Positions 36,136-45,873 of a stretch of 64,000 bases of DNA are shown one piece after another (positions within the stretch are counted from its first letter, which is position 1; the number at the start of each line of letters is the position of its first letter). This DNA comes from an uncultured Granulosicoccaceae bacterium (GTDB lineage: Bacteria > Pseudomonadota > Gammaproteobacteria > Granulosicoccales > Granulosicoccaceae), in contig CALFCF010000014.1 in the NCBI GenBank assembly GCA_937951345.1, positions 1 through 64,000 on the forward strand. The letters run 5' to 3'. The notes beneath the pieces were generated by a model. It saw only the letters and a program-made list of their open reading frames with translations. It did not search any database and was not told the origin of the DNA. Made by a program: the position numbers and the translations under genes.

Positions 36136-37446
36136 ATGAATATTTTGATAATTGGATCTGGCGGTCGTGAGCACGCACTGGCCTGGAAATGTGCACAATC
36201 TCCGCTGGCAACCCATGTGTATGTTGCACCCGGAAACGCCGGGACTGCTCTGGAATCCGGCGTGTCTAACGTTGAACTAAACACTGAGGACACCGACGCG
36301 TTGATCGGCTTTGTGCGTCAGGAAAGCGTTGCACTGACAATCGTCGGACCGGAAGTACCGCTGGTTGCAGGCATCTGCGACCGTTTCCAACAAGAGGGTT
36401 TAAGAATTTTTGGTCCGTCACAGGCGGCAGCGCAACTCGAAGGAAGCAAGGCATTTACCAAGGATTTCATGGCGCGGCATAACATACCTACAGCGGCCTA
36501 TCGGACATTCGAGAAGGAGCAAGAGGCACTTGACTATCTGGATTCCCAATCGCTGCCGATTGTCATCAAAGCTGACGGGCTTGCAGCAGGTAAAGGTGTT
36601 GTTGTTGCATCCACCCGTGAAGAAGCAACTGCTGCGATTACTGACATGCTGTCGGGCAACCGGTTTGGTAAGGCCGGACACCGTGTGGTGATCGAAGAGT
36701 TCCTGTCTGGTGAGGAAGCCAGCTTCATTTGTCTTGTACAAGGCAGGCAGGCGGTGCCACTGGCAAGCTCGCAGGACCACAAGGCACGGGACAATGGTGA
36801 TGAAGGGCCAAACACAGGTGGTATGGGCGCCTATTCACCGGCACCTGTGGTGGATACAGCGGTTCATGAGCACATTATGAAAGATGTCATCTACCCCACT
36901 ATTGAAGCTATGGATGAAGAAGGTGCACCCTTCTGCGGGTTTCTCTATGCGGGTTTAATGATCGATCAGGGTAAAGCGCGGGTGGTTGAATTCAATGTGC
37001 GGCTGGGCGATCCGGAGACACAACCGTTGTTAATGCGTCTTGAAAGTGACCTGGTAGACACCTGTATTAAAGTACTTGACGGTAATCTGGACGAAATCGA
37101 TTTGCAATGGCGTAATGGATCTAGCGTTGGCGTTGTCATGGCAAGCCGGGGATATCCGGGTAGCTATCCGAAAGGAGATACGATCACTGGCCTGAGCGAT
37201 TGTGAATCAATTGACAGTAAAGTTTTTCATGCCGGTACAACACTGACGGAAAACAACGAGATTGTCAGTAGCGGCGGTCGCGTGCTGTGTGTTGTCGGTC
37301 TGGCAGATAACGTCAAAGAGGCTCAGCGTGTGGCTTACCGGACGTGTAGCAAAATAAACTGGCCCAATGCGTACTACCGTAGTGATATTGGTTACCGCGC
37401 TGTCAGGCGGCAGGATGCTGCCAACAATAAAGAGGAAATCGCCTGA
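36136..37446 (+). CDS. purD: Phosphoribosylamine-glycine ligase
   Basis: Purine biosynthesis enzyme, step 2, joining glycine to 5-phosphoribosylamine with ATP. The 436-aa product shows the complete GARS layout: N-terminal IIGSGGREHALAWK, ATP-grasp IKADGLAAGKGVVVA, DHKARDNGDEGPNTGGMGAYSP and VEFNVRLGDPETQPLL, then the C-terminal domain (VGVVMASRGYPGSYPKG). Length is normal apart from a short C-terminal tail. It is solitary, not next to purH. Confidence 0.97.
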   Translation: MNILIIGSGGREHALAWKCAQSPLATHVYVAPGNAGTALESGVSNVELNTEDTDALIGFVRQESVALTIVGPEVPLVAGICDRFQQEGLRIFGPSQAAAQLEGSKAFTKDFMARHNIPTAAYRTFEKEQEALDYLDSQSLPIVIKADGLAAGKGVVVASTREEATAAITDMLSGNRFGKAGHRVVIEEFLSGEEASFICLVQGRQAVPLASSQDHKARDNGDEGPNTGGMGAYSPAPVVDTAVHEHIMKDVIYPTIEAMDEEGAPFCGFLYAGLMIDQGKARVVEFNVRLGDPETQPLLMRLESDLVDTCIKVLDGNLDEIDLQWRNGSSVGVVMASRGYPGSYPKGDTITGLSDCESIDSKVFHAGTTLTENNEIVSSGGRVLCVVGLADNVKEAQRVAYRTCSKINWPNAYYRSDIGYRAVRRQDAANNKEEIA

Positions 37447-37520
37447 TAATAAGCGATAACGACAAGAGAAAAGAACAAGCGCAGAGCAGAGGTGATGCAG
37501 TTACGTCCAAAGATACACAC

Positions 37521-37615
37521 GCGTTTGTGCCTGCGTTTGTGCTAGCGTTTGTGCCCGCGTTGGGCTCGTGTTTAGGCCGGCGTTTAGGCCGGCGTTTGGG
37601 TCGGCGTTTGGGCCA
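37521..37615. repeat. 12-bp tandem repeat, eight degenerate units
   Basis: Eight consecutive copies of a unit like gcgtttgtgccc or gcgtttaggccg: 37521, 37533, 37545, 37557 (11 bp), 37568, 37580, 37592 and 37604. It lies between the convergent purD and rho genes. Copies 1-3 and 5-8 form two sequence subtypes, suggesting expansion in two rounds. Confidence 0.9.
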
Positions 37616-37633
37616 GCTGATCTGCCTGAGAAG

Positions 37634-37664
37634 ATACGCCGGCGTTTAAAAAACGCCAGCGTAT
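37634..37664. terminator. Hairpin after rho and purD
   Basis: Arms atacgccggcgttt (37634-37647) and aaacgccagcgtat (37651-37664) pair over 14 bases with one mismatch around a 3-base loop, ten bases from the rho stop. The stem core (gcgttt) matches the repeat unit next to it. A candidate bidirectional terminator without an external U tract. Confidence 0.6.
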
Positions 37665-37674
37665 TCAGCGATGT

Positions 37675-39075
37675 CTACCGCTTCATAGCATCAAAAAACT
37701 CGTTGTTGGTTTTAGTTTGCTGCAGGCGCCCAAGCAGGAACTCCATCGCTTCGATCTCATCCATACCATGGATAAATTTTCGAAGTATCCAGATTTTTTG
37801 TAGCTCTTCCTGATCAATCATCAACTCCTCGCGACGTGTGCCGGAACGGTTGATATTGATAGCCGGGAATACACGCTTCTCTGCAATTCGACGATCAAGG
37901 TGCAGTTCCATGTTACCCGTACCTTTGAATTCCTCGTAGATAACTTCATCCATTTTGGATCCGGTATCAACCAGTGCCGTGGCTATAATGGTCAGACTAC
38001 CGCCTTCTTCAATGTTACGTGCTGCACCGAAAAATCGCTTCGGACGATGCAACGCATTGGCATCAACACCACCGGTCAGTACTTTGCCCGACGCAGGTAC
38101 AACCGTGTTGTAAGCGCGCGCAAGTCGTGTAATTGAGTCCAGCAAAATCACAACATCTTTTTTGTGTTCAACAAGTCGCTTGGCCTTTTCAATAACCATC
38201 TCAGCGACTTGAACGTGACGGCTCGCCGGCTCATCAAACGTACTCGAAATGACTTCGCCTTGTACCATACGCTCCATTTCGGTTACCTCTTCCGGACGCT
38301 CGTCGATCAGTAGCACGATCAGGTAACATTCAGGATGGTTGGCAGCGGTGCTTTGAGCTATGTTTTGCAGCATCAGGGTCTTACCGGCCTTTGGCGGTGA
38401 TACCAAAAGTCCGCGCTGACCTTTTCCTATCGGTGCAGCAAAATCAATGATTCGTGCTGTTATGTCCTCAGTACTACCGTTCCCCCGTTCCATTTTGATT
38501 TGGCTATCAGAATGCAGCGGTGTGAGATTTTCAAAAAGAACCTTGTTTCTCGCTTGCTCAGGTGGCCCGAAGTTGATTTCGTCAACCTTTAACAGTGCAA
38601 AGTAACGCTCACCCTCTTTCGGCGGTCGGATTTTGCCGAAGATCGTGTCACCCGTTCGCAGACTAAAGCGTCTGATCTGACTTGGCGAAACATAGATATC
38701 GTCTGGACCCGCCAGATAAGAGCTATCAGCAGAGCGCAGAAACCCGAAGCCATCCTGAAGAATTTCGAGTACGCCACCACCGTAAATATTCTCCCCCTTT
38801 TTGGAAGAAGCTTTCAGGATCGAAAATATAATGTCCTGTTTGCGTTGACGGGCGACATTTTCAACACCGATCGATTGAGCGATCTCGATAAGCTCGGTCG
38901 GGTTTTTCTTTTTCAGATCAGTCAGGTTCATCGCCTGATTGGAAGACGAATCCGATGAAGACGAATCCGATGAAGATGACGACGATGAAGATGAGGATGA
39001 CTTGGAATTATTTTTTGTAGGATTAGCCACAGGACTGGAACTCGAGCGTGAGTTGGATTTTCGGGCGGGTTTCAT
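37675..39075 (-). CDS. rho: Transcription termination factor Rho with serine/aspartate-rich N-terminal extension
   Basis: Hexameric RNA helicase that ends transcription. From residue 49 ([18 protein letters not shown]) the sequence follows the E. coli protein: RNA-binding [23 protein letters not shown] region, Walker A PPKAGKT, Walker [17 protein letters not shown] and the Q- and R-loops ([20 protein letters not shown]). The first 48 residues are an added tract (serine runs with aspartates after a basic start). M49 at 38931 could be the true start, but the extension is fully open and begins with ATG at 39075; neither site has a strong ribosome binding site. Confidence 0.95.
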   Translation of the reverse strand: MKPARKSNSRSSSSPVANPTKNNSKSSSSSSSSSSSDSSSSDSSSNQAMNLTDLKKKNPTELIEIAQSIGVENVARQRKQDIIFSILKASSKKGENIYGGGVLEILQDGFGFLRSADSSYLAGPDDIYVSPSQIRRFSLRTGDTIFGKIRPPKEGERYFALLKVDEINFGPPEQARNKVLFENLTPLHSDSQIKMERGNGSTEDITARIIDFAAPIGKGQRGLLVSPPKAGKTLMLQNIAQSTAANHPECYLIVLLIDERPEEVTEMERMVQGEVISSTFDEPASRHVQVAEMVIEKAKRLVEHKKDVVILLDSITRLARAYNTVVPASGKVLTGGVDANALHRPKRFFGAARNIEEGGSLTIIATALVDTGSKMDEVIYEEFKGTGNMELHLDRRIAEKRVFPAININRSGTRREELMIDQEELQKIWILRKFIHGMDEIEAMEFLLGRLQQTKTNNEFFDAMKR

Positions 39076-40631
39076 ATCAGAACAACCCTGGAAGTTGAGG
39101 GCAGATAGTCCGCCACGTTAGTTGTATTTGAAATCAGCATACTTGTTAAATCTACGATAAGCCGAATTTTTCACGCGCAACCATAAAGGCAGTTCGTTAA
39201 CATTCAGCAATCAGATATTTATAGAAAAAATTTATGGAAAGTTCGCTACAGTACGAAATTTTATTAGATCGTATTGTTGGGGTTTGTCGCCGTGATCAAT
39301 TTATCAAAATCAAGATTGCGAAAAACGTTTGAATATTTGGTTGCAGATGCCAGCTTGCCTAAAACAGCAGCTTTGCTTCGCGGAATATGTTGTCGTGTTA
39401 GCTGTCGTTGTAGCTACTATGTTCGCTGAATGATTATTGTTTTCTTAGTACAACCTGCTTATTAGAACCTTCGATAAAAATACAGAAGCAAGACAATTTT
39501 TCAAAAATAATTGCAACTAATTGCCATGACTTATTTTTTGCTGGTTCTTATCTTTTGCTGGTTACTGGGTCAGTTAGGTGTAAGCACATCTACAATTTTA
39601 CAGCTTTTCAATACAACTAATATCGGGTTTCTATCTAACGGTTCTTCAGCTAAACGACTATTCGATTAAAAGACTTTGAACCGGAGGTTTAAAAAAGCTG
39701 TCGCTCAAAACGCTACACCGTCTGCATAAACGCCGCGATAAGGTGTATCGCTAAAAATAATTATCGGCAACCTCTAAAGATACATAGCTTGGAAGGTATA
39801 TAGCTTAGAAGGTATAAAACTGAGCACGTCGCCTGAACAGGTACCTGTGTCACTTGCAAAAAGTATGCTCAGAGTATGCTTAAAATACGCTCAGAACTAT
39901 CTATCCAATGAAAATCAATGAAAATATAACTAAAACAGGTAGTTAATTAATTTGCGGTTCATATCAGCACCGCTTTGCGCTGCCTGGCAGTTGCCTCAGT
40001 AGTAATAGCGAAAAGAGTGCAACTAGCGAACTGGATTGATCACCGTCGTATTCAAAAACCACTCGATTCGCCGTCTGGACATCTGATTAAATTTTTTTCG
40101 TACCGTTCGTTCCTGGATCAAGCCCGGCTATTCGTACAGATTTGCATTCGCTTTTTTCTTATGTCGCCGGTTTTGCAACCTACCCGATTCTCCGGACACA
40201 CTGTCGATAGAACTAAATAATACCAACTGCAGCCTTAGACCAAAAAAGATTAGAGGGACAGTTACGAAGGCGCGTCTGGAGATACGGCCCAGAAGAACAG
40301 ACACTGGGACCTTTTTGAACGGAGTAAGTAAAATGTAGCATGCAATCAACCGTGGGTCTACCCCGAAATACTCTCTCAGCGACTGAATCAACCCGATTGC
40401 GCTCAGCAGCGCGGACGAACACCGACTGATCCACAGTTACTGTAGCTAGTTCAAACAAACGGCTCGTCAGCTTTCGGGGGACAGTGACATCAGGAAAGGC
40501 CAAAACAACTGACTCACCGGGATTGGCAAGCACGCGGCCCTATGTAGTCGGGGATTTCACAAGCTTCTGCAGCGATACTGAAAAACAGACAGCGCTAAAG
40601 CTATCTGTAATGGCTATCTGTACTGCGAAAA
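39076..40631. other. Long AT-rich intergenic region between trxA and rho
   Basis: About 1.55 kb with no convincing gene. The part next to rho (39076-39300) should hold its promoter and leader. Short repeats occur (gcttggaaggtatata / gcttagaaggtataaa near 39788-39819, and ttttgctggtt twice near 39536-39564). A 106-codon frame on the minus strand (40213-40533) resembles nothing I recognise. Fragments gggacagt near 40255 and 40476 could be remnants of a decayed element. Confidence 0.4.
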
Positions 40632-40668
40632 GGAATTTCCAGCTGTGATGATGCTGGCTGGAAATTCC
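40632..40668 (-). terminator. Intrinsic terminator of trxA
   Basis: Perfect 12-bp stem ggaatttccagc / gctggaaattcc with a 13-base loop, ten bases past the trxA stop and followed on the minus strand by TTTTCG. It separates trxA from rho, so the two genes are not one transcript. Confidence 0.85.
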
Positions 40669-40678
40669 CCGAAAAGGA

Positions 40679-41005
40679 TCAGACGTTTTCGTTGATAAAA
40701 TCTGACAACTCGGCCTTGGACATTGAACCCAGTTTGGTGTTCTCAACGCTACCGTTTTTAAACATCATCAAGGTCGGAATACTTCTGATACCGTATTTCA
40801 CCGGTGTCGACGGGTTATCGTCAATGTTCATTTTGGCAATTTTGACCTTACCGGCAAATTCAGGCGCCACCTCTTCGAGTACAGGTGTCAGAGCCTTGCA
40901 TGGCCCGCACCACTCAGCCCAGTAATCCACCAAAACCGGCTGATCAGAATTAATCACCTCGTCTTCAAAATTGGCATCAGTCAGATTGGTTATATCATTG
41001 CTCAT
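40679..41005 (-). CDS. trxA: Thioredoxin 1
   Basis: Cytosolic disulphide reductase, 108 aa, with active site WCGPCK (C33 and C36) and the cis-proline loop IRSIPTLMMF. Length and sequence match housekeeping TrxA. It is divergent from rhlB and upstream of rho, the common gammaproteobacterial arrangement. It ends in a clear intrinsic terminator. Confidence 0.97.
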   Translation of the reverse strand: MSNDITNLTDANFEDEVINSDQPVLVDYWAEWCGPCKALTPVLEEVAPEFAGKVKIAKMNIDDNPSTPVKYGIRSIPTLMMFKNGSVENTKLGSMSKAELSDFINENV

Positions 41006-41266
41006 CTATTTTTCTCCCGGCAGGTATGTGAGATGATGGTTTTGCCCCACATTACCATGGTGATTGTCAAAGCAGCTTACCTGCTACAGTCAATATAAGT
41101 GTAGGATTGTTGTTTTCAAGCGTTCAGATAGTGACAATTGAATTCAGTTCCCTCCCAATTGTCCCAGCCCAGGGACACTTTGAGAGCTATCCAACTGATA
41201 TATATCCAGTTTTCTCGAATAGTCCCAGTGACCAGAGCATTAATTTGCATAGAGCTCCCGTGATTC

Positions 41267-42523
41267 ATGTCTGTTGACGCCACACCATTCGCTGACCTTG
41301 ACCTGCCACCCGCGCTGCAGGAGTCGATTGAATGGCTCGGATTCGAGGCTTGTACGCCCGTTCAGGCATTGACACTGCCGAGGATCATCCTGGGTAACGA
41401 TGTCGCGGCACAGGCGCAAACAGGCACCGGAAAAACTGCCGCCTACCTGCTTGGTTCGTTCACGCGGCTACTCGCGGACGCGAATACCCCGGCCGGCCAG
41501 AAAAACCCGCGGGCGCTCATTGTCGCACCCACGCGGGAGCTGGCAATACAAATCAAAAAAGACGCTGACGATCTCTCCAAATTTACCGACCTGCGCATTT
41601 CTCTGGTTTATGGCGGTGTCGACTATGCCAAACAGGCAAAGGAACTGGCCGACGGTGTGGATGTTCTGGTAGGCACGCCGGGACGTTTAATCGATTACCT
41701 GAAACAAGGCATCTATTCGCTGGATGAGCTGCAGGTCGTGGTGCTCGATGAGGCAGACCGCATGTTCGATCTCGGTTTTATAGCTGACATCCGTTACCTG
41801 TTTCGAAAAATGCCACCGCCCACCGAGCGCATGAGCCTTTTATTCTCAGCAACACTGTCGAATCGTGTGATGGAGCTTGCCTACGAGCACATGAACGACG
41901 CGGAAACGATCCGTACCGAAATGGATTCGGTCACTGCAGAGCGGATCGAACAAACCATCTTCCACCCGTCAAAGGACGAAAAGATCAAATTGTTGGTCGG
42001 GTTGGTTCGCATGCTGGAACCCTTCCGCTCCATCGTGTTCGTCAATACAAAGCGAGCCGCAGAAAAAGTGGAAGCTTACCTGAGTGGCAACAGTATTCGC
42101 TGCGCTGCGCTGTCCGGTGATGTCCGGCAGAAAAGACGCGAGCAACTGTTGCAGGGGTTTTCGCAGGGTGACATACCGGTGTTGATTGCTACGGACGTAG
42201 CAGCCAGGGGTTTACACATTCCTGACGTAACGCACGTGTTTAACTTCGATTTACCGCAACAGGCAGAAGATTATGTCCACAGAATCGGCCGCACAGCGCG
42301 CGCCGGAGCAAGTGGAGAGGCCATCAGTTTCGCCTGCGAGGAATATTCCTTTTCGCTCCCGGAAATTCAGAAATACATTGAAATGGAAATCCCGTATGCA
42401 CCGATTACAAGTGATTTGATTCAACCGCTCGAACCACCAAAATTTCAGCAGCGAACAAGCCGCCCTGGTGGACGTGGACGGGATACCGGGTCACGACGTC
42501 CGCATCATTCAAGGCGGCGCTAA
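41267..42523 (+). CDS. rhlB: DEAD-box RNA helicase RhlB
   Basis: ATP-dependent RNA helicase, 418 aa, a partner of RNase E in the degradosome of gammaproteobacteria. All helicase motifs are present: AQTGTGKT, PTRELAIQ, GTPGRLID, DEADRMFDLGF, SATL, and in the second domain ATDVAARGLHI and HRIGRTARAG. The DEADRMFDLGFIADIRYLFRKMP segment is RhlB-like, and the basic Arg/Gly tail (RPGGRGRDTGSRRPHHSRRR) fits RNA binding. Its divergence from trxA and nearness to rho support the assignment. Confidence 0.93.
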   Translation: MSVDATPFADLDLPPALQESIEWLGFEACTPVQALTLPRIILGNDVAAQAQTGTGKTAAYLLGSFTRLLADANTPAGQKNPRALIVAPTRELAIQIKKDADDLSKFTDLRISLVYGGVDYAKQAKELADGVDVLVGTPGRLIDYLKQGIYSLDELQVVVLDEADRMFDLGFIADIRYLFRKMPPPTERMSLLFSATLSNRVMELAYEHMNDAETIRTEMDSVTAERIEQTIFHPSKDEKIKLLVGLVRMLEPFRSIVFVNTKRAAEKVEAYLSGNSIRCAALSGDVRQKRREQLLQGFSQGDIPVLIATDVAARGLHIPDVTHVFNFDLPQQAEDYVHRIGRTARAGASGEAISFACEEYSFSLPEIQKYIEMEIPYAPITSDLIQPLEPPKFQQRTSRPGGRGRDTGSRRPHHSRRR

Positions 42524-42900
42524 CGTCGCTTGGGTGGGTTTACAACCGGGAACCAGATACTAGCCGGCCAAAAGTGAAATCCCGCAGTCACCCGCAACAG
42601 AACCAATTAAATTCTTTTAAATTCAACAACTTATACAGGAAAAACGCTATCTGCTTTTTTTCCGGTACCGCATAGCAATATACGTAGCAATAATGTAAAC
42701 TATTGTTGCTACGTATATTTGGGCTCTATCCCGCCGCCATTAACAAAACTCAGTTCAGTGCAATCTTTCTGCAGTAAACCGGTGTTTGGGCAACTTTGCT
42801 GGACGCTACCCAACTCTATGTCGCTCCAAGGATGTTTTTCCGATTTTTTCAGCGCTGATTAATTCAGCTTACACCTGCACAATTTGAGGTTTTTCAAAAC
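42524..42900. other. Intergenic region / long cspA leader
   Basis: A 377-base region after rhlB that includes a long inverted repeat (42677-42719) and probably the long 5' leader of the cold-shock gene, ending in ttgagg about ten bases before its ATG. Long leaders are usual for cspA-type messages. Confidence 0.45.
42677..42719. repeat. 14-bp perfect inverted repeat
   Basis: Arms aatatacgtagcaa (42677-42690) and ttgctacgtatatt (42706-42719) with a 15-base spacer, about 155 bases downstream of rhlB and 180 bases upstream of the cold-shock gene. It could be a terminator or an operator; no U tract follows in either direction. Confidence 0.7.
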
Positions 42901-43104
42901 ATGGCAACCGGTACAGTCAAGTGGTTCAACGAAGCCAAAGGTTTCGGCTTTCTTTCACAGGATGACGGTGGAGACGATGTATTCGTACATTTTTCCGCAA
43001 TTCAAATCGACGGATTCAAAACTCTATCTGAAGGTCAGAAAGTGACTTTCGAAGTAGAGCAAGGAGACAAAGGTCCTCAGGCTAGAGCGGTACAGCCGGC
43101 CTAA
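42901..43104 (+). CDS. Cold-shock protein, CspA family
   Basis: Single-stranded nucleic-acid-binding protein of 67 aa, a complete OB-fold cold-shock domain. RNP1 is KGFGFL and RNP2 is VFVHF, and the start [17 protein letters not shown] is canonical. Such proteins act as RNA chaperones. Whether it is cold-induced or constitutive is unknown. A hairpin (8-bp stem, 43123-43144) follows the stop. Confidence 0.96.
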   Translation: MATGTVKWFNEAKGFGFLSQDDGGDDVFVHFSAIQIDGFKTLSEGQKVTFEVEQGDKGPQARAVQPA

Positions 43105-43122
43105 AGAAGCGACAGGAGGAGT

Positions 43123-43144
43123 TCCTGCCGCATTGACGGCAGGA
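43123..43144 (+). terminator. Hairpin after cold-shock gene
   Basis: Perfect 8-bp stem tcctgccg / cggcagga around loop cattga, 18 bases past the stop codon. There is no U run, so it may be a processing or stability element rather than a terminator. Confidence 0.5.
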
Positions 43145-43225
43145 TAAGGAACAACGCGGTTGTAGCAACTTCGATTTTGCTTTGGTAGTTTCTGCGACCG
43201 TCGTCACTGGATTAAATGTCCAGTA

Positions 43226-43291
43226 CAAGGCTTGAATCAGTACCAAGCTTGAATCAGTAACAGGCTTGAATCTAGACCAAGCTTGCAGCAC
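43226..43291. repeat. 17-bp tandem repeat, nearly four units
   Basis: Units caaggcttgaatcagtac, caagcttgaatcagtaa, caggcttgaatctagac and a partial caagcttgcagc follow one another directly in non-coding DNA. Confidence 0.85.
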
Positions 43292-43480
43292 TGACGGGTT
43301 CGCGATTCAAACCCTGAACTCTCGAATTACAAACCACATTTTTGTGGACTCATATACGGTGGATGACTATAAAACGGCGGTTTGACATAAACCGGCTGCT
43401 TGCAAGGTCAACTACCCGGGTTACCGGTACACCTCTGTTCCAGTGCACCCGCATCCAGCGACACCAATCTACACTCTTTG

Positions 43481-43515
43481 TCTCAGCTAACCGGGATATC
43501 TCAGCTAACCGGATA
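43481..43515. repeat. 17-18-bp tandem duplication
   Basis: tctcagctaaccgggata is followed at once by tctcagctaaccggata. Non-coding, upstream of the pcm-like gene. Confidence 0.85.
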
Positions 43516-43761
43516 TGCGCCTCGGACGCAGCAATCGGCTGACTCAGGCGATTTGCCGGTAGCGGGTTCGTTACGCACTCTGCATACCACTGAATCGCAA
43601 CTATGTCGGAACAATGCCTCTTCCGAAGCCAATCAGTGTGCTAGCCGAGCACTTGCGACAGTCTATGCAGTCACTTTGGACTTATTCCAGACCTGCTCCA
43701 GTCGCATATCATCTATAATCTCGCCGGTTACGCCGTATCTGTTCCTTTTTGGAGACATTGT

Positions 43762-44433
43762 ATGAACCGCCAGCAGGCACGTGAAAACATGATTGAGCAG
43801 CAGATTCGTCCGTGGGACGTGCTTGATCAGCGCGTTCTGGACGTTTTGGGTGATATACCCAGAGAAGCGTTTCTGTCTCCGCAGTATCACGACCTGGCCT
43901 ACTGCGATCACCGTTTACCCATCGGTGAGGAGCAATTCATGCTCAATCCGAACATCGACGCACGCATCCTTCAAGCGCTGGATCTGGAAACGACTGATTC
44001 GGTGCTTGAGATCGGTACCGGCAGTGGTTATCTGGCCGCGTGTCTGTCCCGCCTTGCCCGCAGCGTAGAAACCATTGAAATTCTGGCACCACTGGCTGAC
44101 GCAGCACGTAAAAGATTTGTCGAATTGGCGTGCAGTAATGTGTCCAGCCATCATCAGGATGCATCGGAGACCTGGGACGCTGCAGATGAATACGATGCAA
44201 TCGCATTCACAGGCTCTGTCGATAAGCTGCCGGAATATTACAAACAGAAAATGGCCGTCGGTGGCCGCTTGTTTGCAGTTATTGGTAGCGCTGAGGCACC
44301 TACGCAAACAGCGATGCTGTACCAGCGCATGTCAGAATCCGAGTGGATTGCCGACAGCATTTTTGACACAAAAGTCCCGGCACTACAAAACTTTTCGCAA
44401 CCGACAAACAGTACAAGTGCATTTGTCTTCTAA
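43762..44433 (+). CDS. Protein-L-isoaspartate O-methyltransferase-like protein
   Basis: SAM-dependent methyltransferase of the Pcm family, 223 aa. It starts MNRQQARENMIEQQIRPW and has IPREAFLSPQY, followed by the SAM motif VLEIGTGSGYLAACL (about 80-94). Pcm repairs isoaspartate residues. This subgroup, found just in front of tolC in many gammaproteobacteria, has divergent substrate-loop residues, so the repair activity is not certain. It is probably cotranscribed with tolC (about 100 bases apart). Confidence 0.85.
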   Translation: MNRQQARENMIEQQIRPWDVLDQRVLDVLGDIPREAFLSPQYHDLAYCDHRLPIGEEQFMLNPNIDARILQALDLETTDSVLEIGTGSGYLAACLSRLARSVETIEILAPLADAARKRFVELACSNVSSHHQDASETWDAADEYDAIAFTGSVDKLPEYYKQKMAVGGRLFAVIGSAEAPTQTAMLYQRMSESEWIADSIFDTKVPALQNFSQPTNSTSAFVF

Positions 44434-44541
44434 CACCTGTCCGACTTCCTGCCCGTAGGAGTTTTGTGCCGGAACGATTGTTGCAGCCGCTGTGTAGAGA
44501 TTAATCGGTACTCTAAACACAGGGTTGGCCAAGACGGCGCG

Positions 44542-45873
44542 ATGAAGAATTTACCTATCCGTTTAAAATTTAGCAGCATCGCTTCGGCATGCTTGATATT
44601 GCAGATATTCGCGATATCGATAGCGAACGCCGATGATCATCAATTCGACCTGCAGACGCTCTACGAACGGGCAAAACAATTTGATGCTGAGCTGGCAATT
44701 GCTCAGGCTGAGTATGAGTCCGCCCTGCCTGCAGAACGGCTGGCACGCTCGAATGTACGCCCGCAGCTGTCGATAGGTTACCGAGCATCGATAAATGATG
44801 TAAACGATGACTTCAGAGGCAGCTTCACAGAGGACGGCCCTACCCTGTCGCTGCGTCAGACCATCTACAATAAACAACACTTGGCAACCATTGATCAGGC
44901 CAAAGCATCGATAGCACAAGCCGCCGCTCAGCTTGAATCAGAGAAACAGGCGCTAATACTTCGCGTTTCACAAGCCTACTTTGACGTTCTGCAGGCTGAG
45001 TCTGAACTTGCTTTCAGACGCTCAGAACTCAATGCAATCGAGCGCCAGAAAGAGCAAAACGAACGTCGATTTGATGTCGGACTGGTTGCTATCACTGATG
45101 TGAAAGATGCACAGGCCCAATTTGATCTGGCCACCGCACAGGAAATAGCAGCTGCCAACACATTGTCCACTGCGCGTGAGGCATTGAGCTTGATCACTGG
45201 CGTGTCGATCAGTGAACTGGCACAACTCCATGACGACGCCCCGCGTCCAGCACCGTCGCCAGCGAACGCTGATGACTGGGTGAAGGTGGCTTCGGAACAG
45301 AACCTGCCACTCGTTACCGCAGACTTTGCCGTAAAAGCATCGAAGGCTGAATTGTCCGGCAGTCGTGCAGCACGGTACCCAACACTCGATCTCGTTGGTA
45401 TAGCCAGCAGCAGCGACAGCTCCGCCGGTGGCTTTCGAGGTTCAACTGAATTTGGTGAACTACGGCTTGAGGTTAACCTGCCACTGTTGACTGGCGGTCG
45501 TAATACCGCACAAGTCAGACAGAGCAAAGCACTGTTAAGAGCAACACAAAAACAGTACGAATTACAACGACGAATAACGGTACAGGAAACACGTGATGCT
45601 TACCGAAACGTGGTTGCCACCATTTCACAGGCAGGCGCGCTGAAAAAGGCACTTGAATCCACACAAAAATCACTAGAAGCGCAAGAAGCAGGTTTTGCAG
45701 AAGGCTTGCTGACTTCACTGGAAGTACTCCGTTCACTAAGGGATACCTTCCAGGCACAATCTGACTTTTCTACGGCGAGATACCAGTACATCGTCAACTC
45801 ATTGTTGCTCAAGCGTGCTGCAGGTACACTTTCAGAGGAAGACGTTAGTGAAATAAACGGCTGGTTGAAATAA
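44542..45873 (+). CDS. tolC: TolC-family outer-membrane channel
   Basis: Outer-membrane exit duct for type I secretion and efflux, 443 aa from the ATG at 44542. The frame stays open to 44464, but the signal peptide (residues 1-26, ending SIANADDH) begins at this ATG. The mature part shows the two internally duplicated OEP repeats with long helices (AQLESEKQALILRVSQAYFDV and RRITVQETRDAYRNVVATIS) and the early motif LYERAKQFDAELAIAQAEYE. No dedicated pump genes are nearby, so it is probably the shared housekeeping TolC. Confidence 0.92.
   Translation: MKNLPIRLKFSSIASACLILQIFAISIANADDHQFDLQTLYERAKQFDAELAIAQAEYESALPAERLARSNVRPQLSIGYRASINDVNDDFRGSFTEDGPTLSLRQTIYNKQHLATIDQAKASIAQAAAQLESEKQALILRVSQAYFDVLQAESELAFRRSELNAIERQKEQNERRFDVGLVAITDVKDAQAQFDLATAQEIAAANTLSTAREALSLITGVSISELAQLHDDAPRPAPSPANADDWVKVASEQNLPLVTADFAVKASKAELSGSRAARYPTLDLVGIASSSDSSAGGFRGSTEFGELRLEVNLPLLTGGRNTAQVRQSKALLRATQKQYELQRRITVQETRDAYRNVVATISQAGALKKALESTQKSLEAQEAGFAEGLLTSLEVLRSLRDTFQAQSDFSTARYQYIVNSLLLKRAAGTLSEEDVSEINGWLK

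Larger units (their letters stand above)
43105..43761. other. Intergenic region with several tandem repeats
   Basis: A 657-base region after the cold-shock gene. It holds a hairpin at 43123-43144 (tcctgccg / cggcagga) and two tandem-repeat blocks listed separately. Open frames of up to 121 codons overlap the repeats and have no protein-like features, so I do not call a gene. Confidence 0.45.

Noticed and set aside
40213-40533. A 106-codon minus-strand frame between trxA and rho.
   Set aside because: No recognised domain, start context poor, and another frame overlaps it; kept only as part of the unexplained region.
43400-43765. A 121-codon frame before the pcm-like gene.
   Set aside because: It runs through tandem repeats and has no protein-like features or ribosome binding site; treated as non-coding.
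44976-45527. A 183-codon minus-strand frame rich in Ser/Ala.
   Set aside because: Antisense to tolC; explained by codon bias of the real gene.
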